From: Chersky-840 sp050011815
Lineage (GTDB): Bacteria; Actinomycetota; Acidimicrobiia; Acidimicrobiales; UBA8190
DNA: 64,000 bases
Assembly: GCA_050011815.1 (NCBI GenBank)
Contig: JBEKIJ010000007.1
Span: 1 to 64,000 of the forward strand
Direction: 5' to 3'
Below are positions 37,820-45,822 of the stretch, in pieces. A program made the position numbers and the translations under genes. The stretch's first letter is position 1. Every line of letters starts with the position of its first letter. The notes beneath the pieces are model-generated. The model did no database searches, was not told the origin of the DNA, and saw nothing but the letters and a program-made list of their open reading frames with translations.

Positions 37820-38443
37820 GTGCCTCCACCCGACGCCACGCCCCAAGGCCCACCGCCGACGCCGGGCGTCGGGATCGGCATCTTGGGGGGCACCTTCGAT
37901 CCCGTCCACGTGGGTCATCTGGTGGCAGCAACGTGGGCCCGGGAGACGCTCGGGCTCGACCGGGTGCTCCTGGTCGTGGCCAACGTGCCGTGGCAGAAGG
38001 CCGGCACCCGCACCGTGACCCCGGCCGAGGACCGGTTCCTCGTGGTGCAGGCGGCGGTGGACGGGGTGGCGGGGGTCGAGGCGTGTCGCATGGAGATCGA
38101 CCGCGGGGGTCCGAGCTACACCGCCGACACGGTGCGCGAGCTCCTGGCGGCGACCCCGTCGGCCCGGCCCTACGTGATCGTGGGTGCCGACGTCGCCGGC
38201 GAGCTCGACACGTGGCAGCGGGTGGACGAGCTGCGCCGGGCCGTGACCCTGGTGATCGTGGACCGCGGCGGTGTGGGGTCGGCTGACGATCCCCCCGGGT
38301 GGCGCGTCGAGCGGCTTCGCATCCCGGCCCTGGCCATCTCGAGCAGCGAGCTCCGCCGGCGTCTGGCCGAGGGCCGGTCGGTCGATTTCCTCATTCCCGA
38401 GCCCGCCATACGTTGCATCCGTCAGCTAAATCTGTACGCTTGA
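37820..38443 (+). CDS. nadD: Nicotinate-nucleotide adenylyltransferase
   Basis: Makes nicotinate adenine dinucleotide from NaMN and ATP in NAD synthesis. The nucleotidyltransferase motif GGTFDPVHVGHL is near the N-terminus, and ISSSELRRRL, the second ATP-binding motif, near the C-terminus. GTG 37820 gives 207 residues; ATG 37796 would add eight residues but lies upstream of the likely -10. NadD and RsfS are neighbours in many bacteria, as here. Confidence 0.93.
   Translation: MPPPDATPQGPPPTPGVGIGILGGTFDPVHVGHLVAATWARETLGLDRVLLVVANVPWQKAGTRTVTPAEDRFLVVQAAVDGVAGVEACRMEIDRGGPSYTADTVRELLAATPSARPYVIVGADVAGELDTWQRVDELRRAVTLVIVDRGGVGSADDPPGWRVERLRIPALAISSSELRRRLAEGRSVDFLIPEPAIRCIRQLNLYA
38435..38440 (+). 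promoter_or_regulatory. Candidate -10 element (TACGCT) upstream of the rsfS leader ORF
   Basis: TACGCT ends at the last nadD codon and is 8 bases before the ATG of the 31-codon ORF. It is the third identical copy of this hexamer in 650 bases. Confidence 0.5.
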
Positions 38444-38448
38444 ACCAG

Positions 38449-38544
38449 ATGCGTAGCCCCGAAGCCGTTCGAACCGCCCCGTGCCCCACAGGGGCGCTCC
38501 CGGGGGGTCAGATCGAGGTGGACGTGGCGGTTCCCGCCGCATGA
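38449..38544 (+). CDS. Candidate 31-residue leaderless peptide ORF before rsfS
   Basis: An ATG 8 bases after TACGCT opens 31 codons (beginning MRSPEAVRTAP, ending VDVAVPAA). Its TGA overlaps the rsfS ATG as ATGA, the same coupling seen at many real gene pairs here. No family is recognised. It lies within the nadD-rsfS gap, which otherwise has no Shine-Dalgarno site for rsfS. It may be a leader whose translation carries ribosomes to rsfS, or just an untranslated leader that is open by chance. Confidence 0.4.
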   Translation: MRSPEAVRTAPCPTGALPGGQIEVDVAVPAA

Positions 38545-38972
38545 CGGCATCCGCCGAGCGGGCATCGGCGGACAACGGACGTTTCGACGTGCCGGAGGCT
38601 GCCCTGGTGGCGGCGCGGGCGGCGGATGCCAAGCTGGGCCAAGACACCGTCGTGCTCGCCATGGGGGACTTCCTCGGGGTGACCGACGCCTTTGTCATCA
38701 CCAGTGGCGCCAACAGCCGCCAGGTCCGCACCATCGTGGAAGAGGTGGAGCACCAGGTGAAGCGGTCCGAGGGGCGTTCCCCCCGTGCCATCGAGGGGTT
38801 GCGCGATCTCACCTGGGTCCTCATGGACTACGGCGACTTCCTGGTCCACGTCTTCCAGGACGAGGCACGCGCCTACTACGACCTCGAACGCCTGTGGGGC
38901 AACGCTCCTCGTCGATCTGCGGACGGGACCCTTGCGGACGGGGCCCTTGCGAACCGGGTCGCCGAGGACTGA
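38541..38972 (+). CDS. rsfS: Ribosome silencing factor RsfS
   Basis: A 143-residue protein that binds uL14 and blocks subunit joining in starvation. Family motifs: VVLAMGDFLGVTDAFVITSG, NSRQVRTIVEEVE, and LMDYGDFLVHVFQDEARAYYDLERLWG. ATG 38541 starts inside the stop of the 31-codon ORF and has no clear ribosome site of its own. The last 25 codons contain a short near-repeat (ADGTLADGALA). Confidence 0.93.
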   Translation: MTASAERASADNGRFDVPEAALVAARAADAKLGQDTVVLAMGDFLGVTDAFVITSGANSRQVRTIVEEVEHQVKRSEGRSPRAIEGLRDLTWVLMDYGDFLVHVFQDEARAYYDLERLWGNAPRRSADGTLADGALANRVAED

Positions 38973-39042
38973 TCCCCGGCTCGACATCTCGAGCCGTCCG
39001 GAGCCGCCCGCCCGCCATCGCGGCGGGGACGTGGTCCCGGGG

Positions 39043-39681
39043 TCAGGGCGCCAAGGCGGCGAATTGGGCCGTCGTGGCCAGGGGCACCTGGGCCCCGCTG
39101 GCCACGGGCACTTCGACGGGTTGACCCGAGAGCTCGAAGGTGACCCCGGTCACCCCCGGGAGCGCCGACGCGGTGAAGACGACCTGGGCCACGGCCTGGA
39201 TCTGGGGCGGCCCGACGAGCTGGCCGAAGGTCCCCCCCAGGTTCACCGTGGCCGTGCCCCCGGCGATGTTGGCGCCGAGGACCGTGGTCTGGGTCGTGAG
39301 GGCGCTCTGCAGGCCCGCCGCCGACTCGGTGTCGGTGGGCCCGGCCAGCAGGGCCCGCAGGACCGTGGCCAGGTCGGGCGGGGACACCGACACATCGCGG
39401 CTGACCGACACCAGATGACCGGTCGGGCCGAGCAGAAAGATCTGGACCGGGACCTCGATCGGCGACGGTGTGGTGGGCGGCGTGGTCGTGGACTGGGTGG
39501 GTGCCAGGAGGTTGAAGGGGATGCCGTGGCGCGACAGGGCGGCGGGCTCTCTGTCCACCGGCACGCCACAGCCGGCCAGACCGGCCAGGACGCCGCAGGC
39601 CACGAGGGCCGTGACGGCGCGGCGACATCTCCGGTGCTGGGCCCCCCGGCCCGGTGCACGGTGCGAGAGTCCGACGATCAC
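39043..39681 (-). CDS. GerMN-domain lipoprotein, short LpqB-like
   Basis: A 212-residue lipoprotein: basic start, hydrophobic segment and lipobox L-A-G-C with C38 as the likely lipidated residue. A Thr/Pro-rich linker leads to a GerMN domain at about 75-175. It is third in mtrA-mtrB-x, the place held by lpqB in mycobacteria and relatives, where LpqB modulates MtrB. LpqB is about 580 residues and carries a beta-propeller after GerMN; that part is missing here. The ATG overlaps the mtrB stop. Confidence 0.8.
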   Translation of the reverse strand: MIVGLSHRAPGRGAQHRRCRRAVTALVACGVLAGLAGCGVPVDREPAALSRHGIPFNLLAPTQSTTTPPTTPSPIEVPVQIFLLGPTGHLVSVSRDVSVSPPDLATVLRALLAGPTDTESAAGLQSALTTQTTVLGANIAGGTATVNLGGTFGQLVGPPQIQAVAQVVFTASALPGVTGVTFELSGQPVEVPVASGAQVPLATTAQFAALAP

Positions 39682-41186
39682 GACCCGAGCACCTCGGACC
39701 GGGGCTCGGGTCGAGAAGCCACGGCGCCGGCCGCGCCGTTGTCGTCCCCGGTGGGCAACTCGATGACGAAGCGGTTCTCGCCGTCGTCACCGGACTCGGC
39801 CCATACCCGTCCGCCGTGGAGTCGCACGTGCTCGGCCACGAGCGACAGCCCCAGACCCGTGCCGTTGGTCACCCCTCGCTGTCCCGCGGCCTGGCCGCGG
39901 TAGAAGCGCTCGAAGATCCGGTCGCGCTCACCGGGGGCCACGCCCGGGCCGCGGTCGGCCACCACGAACCGGACGTCGTGGCCCACGCCGGGTTCGACGG
40001 CCAGGCGGGTGACGCCACCCGCGTACTGCACGGCGTTGTCCACCAGGTTCGTCACGACCCGCTCGATGCGCCGTTTGTCCACCCACAGGCGGAGTCCGGC
40101 CACCGACGGGTCGACGTCCACGGGAACGTCGCCCGCGCCCCCGGCCGCGGCCGCCTGGCGGGCGAGCTCACCCACCTCGACCTCATCGAGCGACAGCTCG
40201 GCGGAGCCGGTGTCCACCCGGCTGATCTCGAGGAGGTCGTCGACCATGCGCTGGAAGCGGTGGAGCTCGGCACTGAGGAGGTCGAGAGCGTGGCGGCTGC
40301 GCGGGGGAAGCTCGTCGCGGTGCGACTCGAGCACCCCCAGCGATGTCGACAAGGTCGTGAGCGGCGACCGCAGCTCGTGGCTCACATCGGCGGTGAACCG
40401 GACCTCGTGGTCGATGCGTTCCTGCAGGGCGTCGGTCATCCGGTTGAACGACGACGCCAGGGCGGACAACTCGGGGTCGCCCTCGGCGATGAGGCGGGTG
40501 TCGAGGCTCCCCCCGGCGACCGTCTCGGCGGCGCGCGACACCTGCACCAGGGGCCGCAGGGCCCGCCCGCTGGCCCACCGGCCGATCACTGCCCCCGCCA
40601 CCGTGGTCAACAGGGCCGCGCCACCGAGGGCCAGCGCCAGGATGCGCAGGGTGCGGCTCAGGTCATCGAGCGAGAAGACCTCGAAATACGCCGCGCTCAC
40701 ACTGGGGATGGGCAGGCCCACCGCCATCTGGGGTGTGTTCCCGAGCACGAAGTGCTGGGTGGCGGGCGTGCCCGAGACCACGAGATCGCGAAGGGCCAGC
40801 GGGATGGCGTTCTCGCCCACCGAGATCGACGTGGCGTACCACTGGCCCTTGAGCTCGAGCACCGAGCGCGAGCCGGGCACGGTGTCGAGCGAGGCCAGCA
40901 GCTGCGTGATGTTGGGACTGACCGACCGCAGCGAGGACCGGGCCAGGGACGCGTTCACGTACGCCTGGCGCAAGATGGCCGTCTCGCGTTCTCTCAGGAT
41001 GAACTGGCGGGCCGTGAAGTAGGTGAGTCCCGCCATGGTGGCCGACAAGGCCAGGGCACCCAACCCGAAGGTGACCGTGACGCGTGAGCGCAGTCCGAGG
41101 TTGGACCACGGACGCTTGCGCCGTGGGGTCTCGCCCGGGGGCGCATCTCCTGACCGGCTCTGGCGCCGGGTGCGCAGTCCGCGCAT
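39678..41186 (-). CDS. mtrB: Sensor histidine kinase MtrB
   Basis: A 502-residue membrane kinase. Transmembrane helices at about 36-58 and 181-203 flank an extracytoplasmic sensor domain; HAMP is about 203-256. The phosphorylated H270 is in the H-box VSHELRSPL. ATP-binding motifs: NLVDNAVQYA (N), DRGPGV (G1), and NGTGLGLSLV (G2). With MtrA and the GerMN lipoprotein it matches the actinobacterial module controlling cell-wall and division genes. It starts 9 bases after mtrA. Confidence 0.88.
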   Translation of the reverse strand: MRGLRTRRQSRSGDAPPGETPRRKRPWSNLGLRSRVTVTFGLGALALSATMAGLTYFTARQFILRERETAILRQAYVNASLARSSLRSVSPNITQLLASLDTVPGSRSVLELKGQWYATSISVGENAIPLALRDLVVSGTPATQHFVLGNTPQMAVGLPIPSVSAAYFEVFSLDDLSRTLRILALALGGAALLTTVAGAVIGRWASGRALRPLVQVSRAAETVAGGSLDTRLIAEGDPELSALASSFNRMTDALQERIDHEVRFTADVSHELRSPLTTLSTSLGVLESHRDELPPRSRHALDLLSAELHRFQRMVDDLLEISRVDTGSAELSLDEVEVGELARQAAAAGGAGDVPVDVDPSVAGLRLWVDKRRIERVVTNLVDNAVQYAGGVTRLAVEPGVGHDVRFVVADRGPGVAPGERDRIFERFYRGQAAGQRGVTNGTGLGLSLVAEHVRLHGGRVWAESGDDGENRFVIELPTGDDNGAAGAVASRPEPRSEVLGS

Positions 41187-41195
41187 GGCAGGTCC

Positions 41196-41873
41196 TCAGG
41201 TGGCCAGTTTGTAGCCCATGCCCCGCACGGTGAGGATGTGACGGGGATTGGCGGGGTCGGCCTCGATCTTGGTGCGGAGTCGCCGGATATGGACGTCGAC
41301 GAGCCGTCCGTCGCCGAAGTAGTCGTAACCCCACACCCGATCGAGGAGCTGTTCCCGGCTCAGCACCTTGCCCGGGTTGGTGGCGAGCTCGCACAGGAGC
41401 CGGAACTCCGTGCGGGTGCAGTGGATCTCGGCGCCCGAGCGCCGCACCGTGCCCTCGTCGGGAAGGACTTCGACGTCGCCGAACGACAACATGTCGGGGG
41501 CATCGACGGTGCGAGCCCGGCGCAGCAGGGCCCGGATCCGTGCCGTCAGCTCCTTGGCGACGAAGGGCTTGGTGACGTAGTCGTCGGCCCCGGCCTCGAG
41601 CCCGGCCACGACGTCATGGGTGTCGTTGCGCGCCGTGACCATGATGACCGGCACCGCACTGCTGCGACGCAGCTGTCGGCAGCACTCGAAGCCGTCGATG
41701 CCCGGGAGCATCAGGTCGATGAGCACGACGTCGGCAGGTTGGTCGGCGAAATGCTCGAGCCCGATCTCACCGGACCCGGCCTCGTCGACCTCGTAGCCCT
41801 CGTCCTCGAGGGCGAGCCGCATCGAGGCGCGGATGCGCTCGTCGTCCTCCACCAGGAGGATCCGATTGCTCAC
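41196..41873 (-). CDS. mtrA: DNA-binding response regulator MtrA
   Basis: A 225-residue OmpR/PhoB regulator. Receiver: acidic pair E9-D10-D11, phosphorylated D53 (LIDLMLPG), and K in VTKPF. The C-terminal winged helix has RLVDVHIRRLRTKIE. GTG 41873 is chosen because the receiver begins there and GAGGAG lies 9 bases upstream. First gene of the mtrA-mtrB-lipoprotein operon. Confidence 0.9.
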   Translation of the reverse strand: MSNRILLVEDDERIRASMRLALEDEGYEVDEAGSGEIGLEHFADQPADVVLIDLMLPGIDGFECCRQLRRSSAVPVIMVTARNDTHDVVAGLEAGADDYVTKPFVAKELTARIRALLRRARTVDAPDMLSFGDVEVLPDEGTVRRSGAEIHCTRTEFRLLCELATNPGKVLSREQLLDRVWGYDYFGDGRLVDVHIRRLRTKIEADPANPRHILTVRGMGYKLAT

Positions 41874-42006
41874 GGGCGCGGGCTCCTCGACACGGGCCCG
41901 CCCACGCCTGCATCGACGCGGCGCCGTCGGGACGTGGTCGTCGGGACGTGAGCACGGCAGGTGCATCGACCGGGCCCCGGGGCCCGTAGGACCTGCCGCA
42001 GGGCGA

Positions 42007-43692
42007 TCAGCTCGACTTCCAGATCTGCGGGGTCCAGACGGTCCCCACGATCATGCCGTAGGCCTTGGCACCCTCAGGTGTCATGGGGTTGTTCCAGTTC
42101 TGGACGTTCGACCGGGCCACGATGGCCCACGTCGCCCGGTCCTGCCAGATGTAGGGCAGGTCGGCGTTGAGTCGCTTGGCGACGTTCTGGTACGCGGTGG
42201 CGCGCACGGTCGGGTCGGTCGAGGTCCGTCCCTGCTGGAGGAAGGTCTCGATCAACGGATCGGTGTTGCGGGCGAAGTTCGGTGCGATCGAGGACTGGCC
42301 TGATCCGAAGATCTCGGTCGGGCTCCACCACAGGTAGTTGAGGTCGGGGTCCACCGCCGCGAACTGGCGCCACGACGTGGCCTGGAACAACCCGTCCAGG
42401 GCGTCGTTGATCTGGTCGGCCTGCTGGACCTGGGTCAGGTTGACCTTCATGCCCACCGCGGCGAGCTGGCTCTGGAGGAACTGCACGGCCTGGACCGAAT
42501 AGGCCGAGTTGGTGGACTGGAGCGAGAAGGCCACGGGCTTGCCGGTCTCGTTCTCCAACTGCTTGACCAGGTCCTTGGCCTTGCTGGGGTTGTAGGCCGG
42601 GTACCCGGCGTCTTCGACGTAGTAGGGCGTGTTGGGGACGAAGGGCTGGTTGGTCGGCGTGTTGACACCCCTGTCGACGACCTGGGAGTACTGCTTGGGG
42701 TTGATGGCCATGGCCATGGCCTGGCGCACCCGGATGTCGCTCATGGCGGGGTCCGCGAGGTTGCACATGATGAAGTTCATGTCGGGCTCGCCCACGATGC
42801 CCTTGGTGTCGTCGAGGAACCCGTAGGTGCTGTCGTTCTTGAACTGCAAGATGCTCTCGGGCAGGTCGGTGTGCATCATGTCGATGTTGCCGGCCAGCAG
42901 CGCGTTGGCCCGCTGTTGGGCGTCGGTGATGGGCCGGTAGGTGATCGAGTCGAGGTAGGGGAGGCCCTTGCGCCAGTAGTCGGTGTTGCGGGTCGCGGTG
43001 AAGTGGTCGTTGGGAACCCATTCCTTGAACTTGAACGGCCCCGTGCCGATGGGCTGCTCGGACCCCTTGGGGTTGGCGATCATGGCGGGAGCGGCGATGT
43101 AGCCGGGTTGGCCCCCGATGCCGCCGGCGAGATAGGCGGGGAACGGCACCCAGGGTTGCTTCAAGGTGACGGTCACCGTGCTCGAGTCCGTGGCCACGAT
43201 GGTGCTGACGGCGGTGAAGGTGACCCCCAGCAGTGCGTCTTTGAAGTGGTTCAGGCTCCCGGCGATGGCCGCGGCGTCACACGGGGTGCCGTCGTGGAAC
43301 CTGACGTTGGGACGGGCCGTGATCGTCCACACCGAGTAGTCGGCGTTGGGGGTGATGGCCTGGGCGAGGTAGGGCTGGACGCTGCCGTCGGCGGCGATGA
43401 TGGTGAGGGGGTCGAAGACGGTGCGGGCGTAGAGCACCCCGGTCTCGTCGAACCGGGCCGTGGCCGGGTCGAATCCCTGCTCCTCGGCCTCGACCCCGAA
43501 CGTCAGCGAACCACCGGTCTTGGGGGTGCCGGTCGAGATGCCGTCCCGGGGCCCGCTCGAGAGCGAACCCGACCCGCCCGAGCCCGAGCCGCACGCGCTC
43601 AAGAGGCCCCCGACGCCACCGGCGGCGGCGATGCCCCCGGCCGCGAGGGCGCCTCGAGCAAGGAAAGAACGGCGGTCGATCTGGTCGGGCAC
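42007..43692 (-). CDS. ABC transporter family 5 peptide-binding lipoprotein
   Basis: A 561-residue solute-binding protein (DppA/OppA type) with motifs such as GTGPFKF, LPYLDSITYRPI and RVRQAMAMAINPKQY. The start has a twin-arginine motif (DRRSFL) followed by a hydrophobic stretch and lipobox L-S-A-C with C34, so it is probably exported folded and lipid-anchored. GTG 43692 is the start that gives this signal. No permease or ATPase genes are adjacent; partners must be elsewhere. Confidence 0.88.
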   Translation of the reverse strand: MPDQIDRRSFLARGALAAGGIAAAGGVGGLLSACGSGSGGSGSLSSGPRDGISTGTPKTGGSLTFGVEAEEQGFDPATARFDETGVLYARTVFDPLTIIAADGSVQPYLAQAITPNADYSVWTITARPNVRFHDGTPCDAAAIAGSLNHFKDALLGVTFTAVSTIVATDSSTVTVTLKQPWVPFPAYLAGGIGGQPGYIAAPAMIANPKGSEQPIGTGPFKFKEWVPNDHFTATRNTDYWRKGLPYLDSITYRPITDAQQRANALLAGNIDMMHTDLPESILQFKNDSTYGFLDDTKGIVGEPDMNFIMCNLADPAMSDIRVRQAMAMAINPKQYSQVVDRGVNTPTNQPFVPNTPYYVEDAGYPAYNPSKAKDLVKQLENETGKPVAFSLQSTNSAYSVQAVQFLQSQLAAVGMKVNLTQVQQADQINDALDGLFQATSWRQFAAVDPDLNYLWWSPTEIFGSGQSSIAPNFARNTDPLIETFLQQGRTSTDPTVRATAYQNVAKRLNADLPYIWQDRATWAIVARSNVQNWNNPMTPEGAKAYGMIVGTVWTPQIWKSS

Positions 43693-43786
43693 GGTCCCTA
43701 CCCCCTTCGGGGCGCTTTCACAATGTCTCGCTTGGTTGCGCCCTGCACCGGGAAGGACAATAGCGTCGCAGGCACTGTTGGGCGGG

Positions 43787-43792
43787 TAGCGT
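43787..43792 (+). promoter_or_regulatory. Candidate -10 element (TAGCGT) for xerC, leaderless
   Basis: TAGCGT ends 6 bases before the xerC ATG; no Shine-Dalgarno site is present. Confidence 0.52.
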
Positions 43793-43798
43793 GGCGCC

Positions 43799-44719
43799 AT
43801 GGCCTGGGATCCCGAGGCGTTCTCCCGGTCCCTGGGAGGCCAGTCCCCGGCCACGCGGCGCGCCTATGTGGGAGATCTCGAGGCCTTCATCGCCTGGGCC
43901 GAGCGCGCCCGGGTCGAGGGGCCCGCCGGTGTCGACCGGATCCTGCTTCGCCGGTATCTGGCCTTTCTCACCACGCGCCGTTACGCCCGGGCCACCGTGG
44001 CCCGCAAGGCCGCCGCGCTGCGGTGCTACTTCTCGTGGCAGCGCCGGCGGGGGGTCCTCGACGTCGACCCGGCCCGGCGATTGGCTTCGCCCGGAGGTGG
44101 GTCACGCCTGCCCAGGGTGCTCGACCGCGGCGAACTCGAGGTCATGCTGGAAAGCGCCGAGCTCGAGGACCCCGCCCCGGCGCCGTCACCGGGCAGCGGG
44201 GCGGCTGGGTCGGGCCTACACCGCGCCCTGGAAGCTCGTGACGACGCCGTGCTCGAGCTCCTCTACGGGTGCGGTCTGCGTGTGGCCGAGCTGTGCGGCC
44301 TCGACATCGGGGACGTGGATCTCCGGTCCCGCACGGTGACGGTGATGGGAAAGGGTCGTCGCCAGCGCCGTGTCCCGATGCACGACCGGTGCGCCGAGGC
44401 CGTCGACGCCTGGCTGGCCCAGGGTCGTCAGGTGCTCGTGACCGAGGCGTCACCGCCCCATGCCATGTTCCTCAATCGTCGCGGGGTACGGCTAGGCACG
44501 CGCGACGTCCGTCGCGTGGTCGACCGCAGATCGCCGGTTCCCACGCACCCGCACGCCCTGCGCCACAGCTTCGCCACCCATCTGCTCGACGGGGGTGCTG
44601 ACCTGCGAGTCGTCCAGGAACTCCTGGGACACGCCAGTCTGCAGACCACGCAGGTCTACACTCATGTCAGCAAGGACCGGTTGCTCTCGGTATACGGGGC
44701 GACCCATCCCCGAGCGTAG
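43799..44719 (+). CDS. xerC: Tyrosine recombinase XerC/XerD-type
   Basis: A 306-residue recombinase. Catalytic residues by motif: R161 (GCGLRVAEL), K185 (GKGRRQR), H252 and R255 (HPHALRHSFATHLL), H278 (LLGHASLQTTQ) and nucleophile Y287 (VYTHV). Length and the SAM-like N-terminal domain match the chromosome-dimer resolvases that act at dif. It differs clearly from the phage-type integrase remnant at 610. XerC or XerD cannot be told apart without comparison; location before whiG and rpsB favours the host gene. Confidence 0.85.
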   Translation: MAWDPEAFSRSLGGQSPATRRAYVGDLEAFIAWAERARVEGPAGVDRILLRRYLAFLTTRRYARATVARKAAALRCYFSWQRRRGVLDVDPARRLASPGGGSRLPRVLDRGELEVMLESAELEDPAPAPSPGSGAAGSGLHRALEARDDAVLELLYGCGLRVAELCGLDIGDVDLRSRTVTVMGKGRRQRRVPMHDRCAEAVDAWLAQGRQVLVTEASPPHAMFLNRRGVRLGTRDVRRVVDRRSPVPTHPHALRHSFATHLLDGGADLRVVQELLGHASLQTTQVYTHVSKDRLLSVYGATHPRA

Positions 44720-44727
44720 GGGGAGGC

Positions 44728-45579
44728 GTGACGACGGACGACGACGGCGGCACTGCACGCCTATGGGTCGAGTACAAGAAGAGCGGCGAGCGTCGTCTGC
44801 GCGACCAGCTCATCGTGTTGTACTCGCCTCTCGTGAAATATGTCGCCGCCCGGGTGGCGGTCGGCCTTCCCCAGCACGTGGACGGGTCCGACCTGGTCAG
44901 CTACGGGATCATCGGGCTGATCGACGCCATCGACAGGTTCAGCCCCGACCGCCAGGTCAAGTTCGAGACCTACGCCATCCCCCGGATCCGGGGAGCCATC
45001 ATCGACGAGCTCCGGGCCATCGACTGGGTGCCGCGCTCGGTCAGGGCCAAGGCCCGGGCCGTGGAGCAGGCCTACGCCTCGCTCGAGGCGACCCTCTTGC
45101 GGACGCCCACCGACGCTGAGGTGGCGGCCGAGCTCGAGATGTCGGAGTCCGACCTCCAAGACATCTTGCGCCAGATCTCCTTCGTGGGGGTGGCCGCGCT
45201 CGACGAGGTGTTCATGGTGGGTGGCGACCGCACCGACCGGACCACCCTCGGCGACACCATCCCCGATGCCACGGCCGGACCGGTGGCGCTGTTCGAGGAC
45301 AAGGAGTCCAAGGAGATCCTGGCCCAGGCGATCATGCAGCTCGGTGAGCGGGAGCGGACGGTCCTGTCGCTCTATTACTACGAAGGTCTCACGCTGGCCG
45401 AGATCGGCGAGATCCTGGGTGTGACCGAGAGCCGCGTGTGCCAGATCCACACCAAGGCCGTCCTGCAGCTGCGGGGTCGCCTGAACGACCGATCTCCCGA
45501 CGGGACCGACACCCAGCGCCGGGGCCGGCCCCCCGGTGGCCGGCGCGGCCCGAGATCGAGCGTCGCCGCCACCGGCTGA
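44728..45579 (+). CDS. whiG: RNA polymerase sigma factor, WhiG/FliA type
   Basis: A 283-residue sigma-70 factor of the FliA/WhiG class. Region 2 has SDLVSYGIIGLIDAIDRF and KFETYAIPRIRGAIIDELR; region 3 has LRTPTDAEVAAEL; region 4 has ERERTVLSLYYYEGLTLAEIG followed by TESRVCQIH. GTG start with GGGAGG 3 bases upstream, 8 bases after xerC, so the two are co-transcribed. In streptomycetes WhiG controls sporulation; in motile bacteria this class controls flagella. Neither can be chosen here, as no flagellar or sporulation genes are seen. Confidence 0.85.
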   Translation: MTTDDDGGTARLWVEYKKSGERRLRDQLIVLYSPLVKYVAARVAVGLPQHVDGSDLVSYGIIGLIDAIDRFSPDRQVKFETYAIPRIRGAIIDELRAIDWVPRSVRAKARAVEQAYASLEATLLRTPTDAEVAAELEMSESDLQDILRQISFVGVAALDEVFMVGGDRTDRTTLGDTIPDATAGPVALFEDKESKEILAQAIMQLGERERTVLSLYYYEGLTLAEIGEILGVTESRVCQIHTKAVLQLRGRLNDRSPDGTDTQRRGRPPGGRRGPRSSVAATG

Positions 45580-45677
45580 ACGCGCCGCACCGGCTGTACC
45601 CCCTCGGGGCGACGCCGGGCCGAGTGAGAACCGGGCCGAGACCGCACCGGCGCAGCCCCAACCGGGCGGGGCTCTGG

Positions 45678-45706
45678 GTGACGGGTCCTTGGGCGTCGGT
45701 TACCAT
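45678..45706 (+). promoter_or_regulatory. Candidate rpsB promoter
   Basis: GTGACG (45678-45683) and TACCAT (45701-45706) are 17 bases apart and lie in the 243-base gap after whiG. Transcription would start near 45713 and give a leader of about 110 bases before rpsB. Confidence 0.4.
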
Positions 45707-45716
45707 GGACCGGTCC

Positions 45717-45750
45717 TGCCCGTCGGGCGGGACCTCAAAGATCACTTTGA
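45717..45750 (+). promoter_or_regulatory. Hairpins in the rpsB leader
   Basis: Two stems follow the candidate promoter: CTGCCCG pairing with CGGGCGG around 45717-45730, and TCAAAG/CTTTGA (45735-45740 with 45745-45750) around ATCA. Ribosomal protein leaders often fold for autoregulation. That these do so is inference. Confidence 0.3.
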
Positions 45751-45822
45751 AGCACCCGGCGCGTCCACGGTCGCCCTGCAGGGCGCAGCGCCGGGGAAGG
45801 ACAACCGATGGGAGGACCCGCT

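Noticed and set aside
39000..39042. Stem GGGAC/GTCCC between rsfS and the lipoprotein as a terminator
   Set aside because: Stem is short and has no T-run on either strand.
43799..44719. XerC-type recombinase as part of a mobile element or integron
   Set aside because: It lies in a housekeeping block, is full length, has no cargo, att site or flanking repeats, and resembles the dif recombinases.
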